Assembly: GCA_002451055.1 (NCBI GenBank)
Contig: DKBD01000044.1
Coordinates: forward strand, 15,489-29,975
From: Nitrospira sp. UBA6909
Lineage (GTDB): Bacteria > Nitrospirota > Nitrospiria > Nitrospirales > Nitrospiraceae
Length of the DNA stretch: 14,487 nucleotides
Direction of reading: 5' to 3'
Shown here: positions 14,085 through 14,487 of the stretch, one piece after another
How positions within the stretch are numbered: the first letter of the stretch is position 1
Layout of the letters: every line of letters begins with the position of its first letter
Made by a program: the position numbers and the translations under genes
Notes under the pieces: model-generated
What the model saw: only the letters and a program-made list of their open reading frames with translations
Database searches by the model: none
What the model was told of the DNA's origin: nothing

Positions 14085-14487
14085 ATGAACTCACTCTCGC
14101 AAATTCTCCACACGATCTCCTATATGGGGCTCCCCTTGCTGTTCGCCATGGTACTCCATGAATATGCGCACGGATGGATGGCCGAGAAACGCGGCGACTC
14201 AACCGCGAAGCTCCAAGGGCGCCTCACCATCAATCCCCTGGCCCACATCGATCCCATGGGCACCGTCATCGTGCCGTTGATGTGCCTACTCCTACCGGGC
14301 AGTTTCTTGTTCGGTTGGGCGAAGTTGGTATCGGTCGATCTACGTAACATGTACCGTCCTCGGCACGACATGGCGCTCGTGGCCGCCGCGAAGCCGGAAA
14401 TGAATCTCCTGCTGGCCGTGGCAGACACCTTGGTCCTGGCTATTCTCCTGACGATCGAACCAACTTTGACGCTCCGGCAGCAAGCTG
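14085..14487 (+). CDS. Site-2-protease-like M50 zinc metallopeptidase (partial, 3' end off the window)
   Basis: The visible 134 residues form the start of a polytopic membrane protein of the M50/S2P group. HEYAH (25-29) gives the HExxH zinc ligands and catalytic Glu inside the first membrane segment (about 12-31). NPLAHIDPMGT (50-60) is a family landmark, followed by a second helix (about 60-78) and GWAK (77-80). A third helix starts near 104. The third zinc ligand, expected in a later DG motif, is outside the window. Two segments differ from what I know as family consensus: GWAKPVPVN is GWAKLVSVD here, and the usual AGPxxN is AKPEMN. The ATG at 14085-14087 has only a weak purine-rich lead. 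Such proteins cleave membrane-bound substrates; the substrate is unknown. Confidence 0.88.
   Translation, partial: MNSLSQILHTISYMGLPLLFAMVLHEYAHGWMAEKRGDSTAKLQGRLTINPLAHIDPMGTVIVPLMCLLLPGSFLFGWAKLVSVDLRNMYRPRHDMALVAAAKPEMNLLLAVADTLVLAILLTIEPTLTLRQQA

Overview
The window looks like a core-chromosome segment of a moderately GC-rich Gram-negative (diderm) bacterium. It holds a complete Tol-Pal outer-membrane system, lipoproteins, an endonuclease-type MutL and an LpoA-like periplasmic protein. The gene set and protein style would fit Nitrospirota (Nitrospira-like) or a neighbouring deep-branching phylum. That placement is inferred from general knowledge of these families; no database search was possible. 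I see no phage, transposon, CRISPR array or defence island, and I do not claim a new multi-gene system. The unusual points are variants of known machines and several structured intergenic stretches.

Layout from right to left on the minus strand: xerD (10777-11718), tRNA-Val(UAC) and tRNA-Asp(GUC), a 217-bp leader, then tolQ-tolR-tolA-tolB-pal followed by two tandem CpoB/YbgF-like TPR lipoproteins, then mutL, miaA and mtnP, which runs off the left edge. The gaps are short: tolQ/tolR overlap by 4 bp, tolR-tolA is 13 bp and tolA-tolB 16 bp. All genes from tolQ to mtnP could therefore share transcripts. The two largest internal gaps, pal-cpoB2 (137 bp) and mutL-miaA (96 bp), both hold inverted repeats.

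On the plus strand, diverging from xerD across a 284-bp intergenic region, lies a 653-aa TPR plus periplasmic-binding-fold protein resembling penicillin-binding-protein activators (LpoA type). It is followed by the start of a site-2-protease-like M50 metallopeptidase, cut by the right edge.

How the genes fit together: TolQ/TolR/TolA form the proton-driven inner-membrane motor, which reaches TolB and Pal at the outer membrane. CpoB-type proteins link that machine to peptidoglycan synthesis, and LpoA-type proteins activate penicillin-binding proteins. The window is thus rich in envelope-constriction functions. XerD (chromosome dimer resolution), MutL (mismatch repair), MiaA (tRNA A37 prenylation) and MtnP (methylthioadenosine salvage) are housekeeping neighbours.
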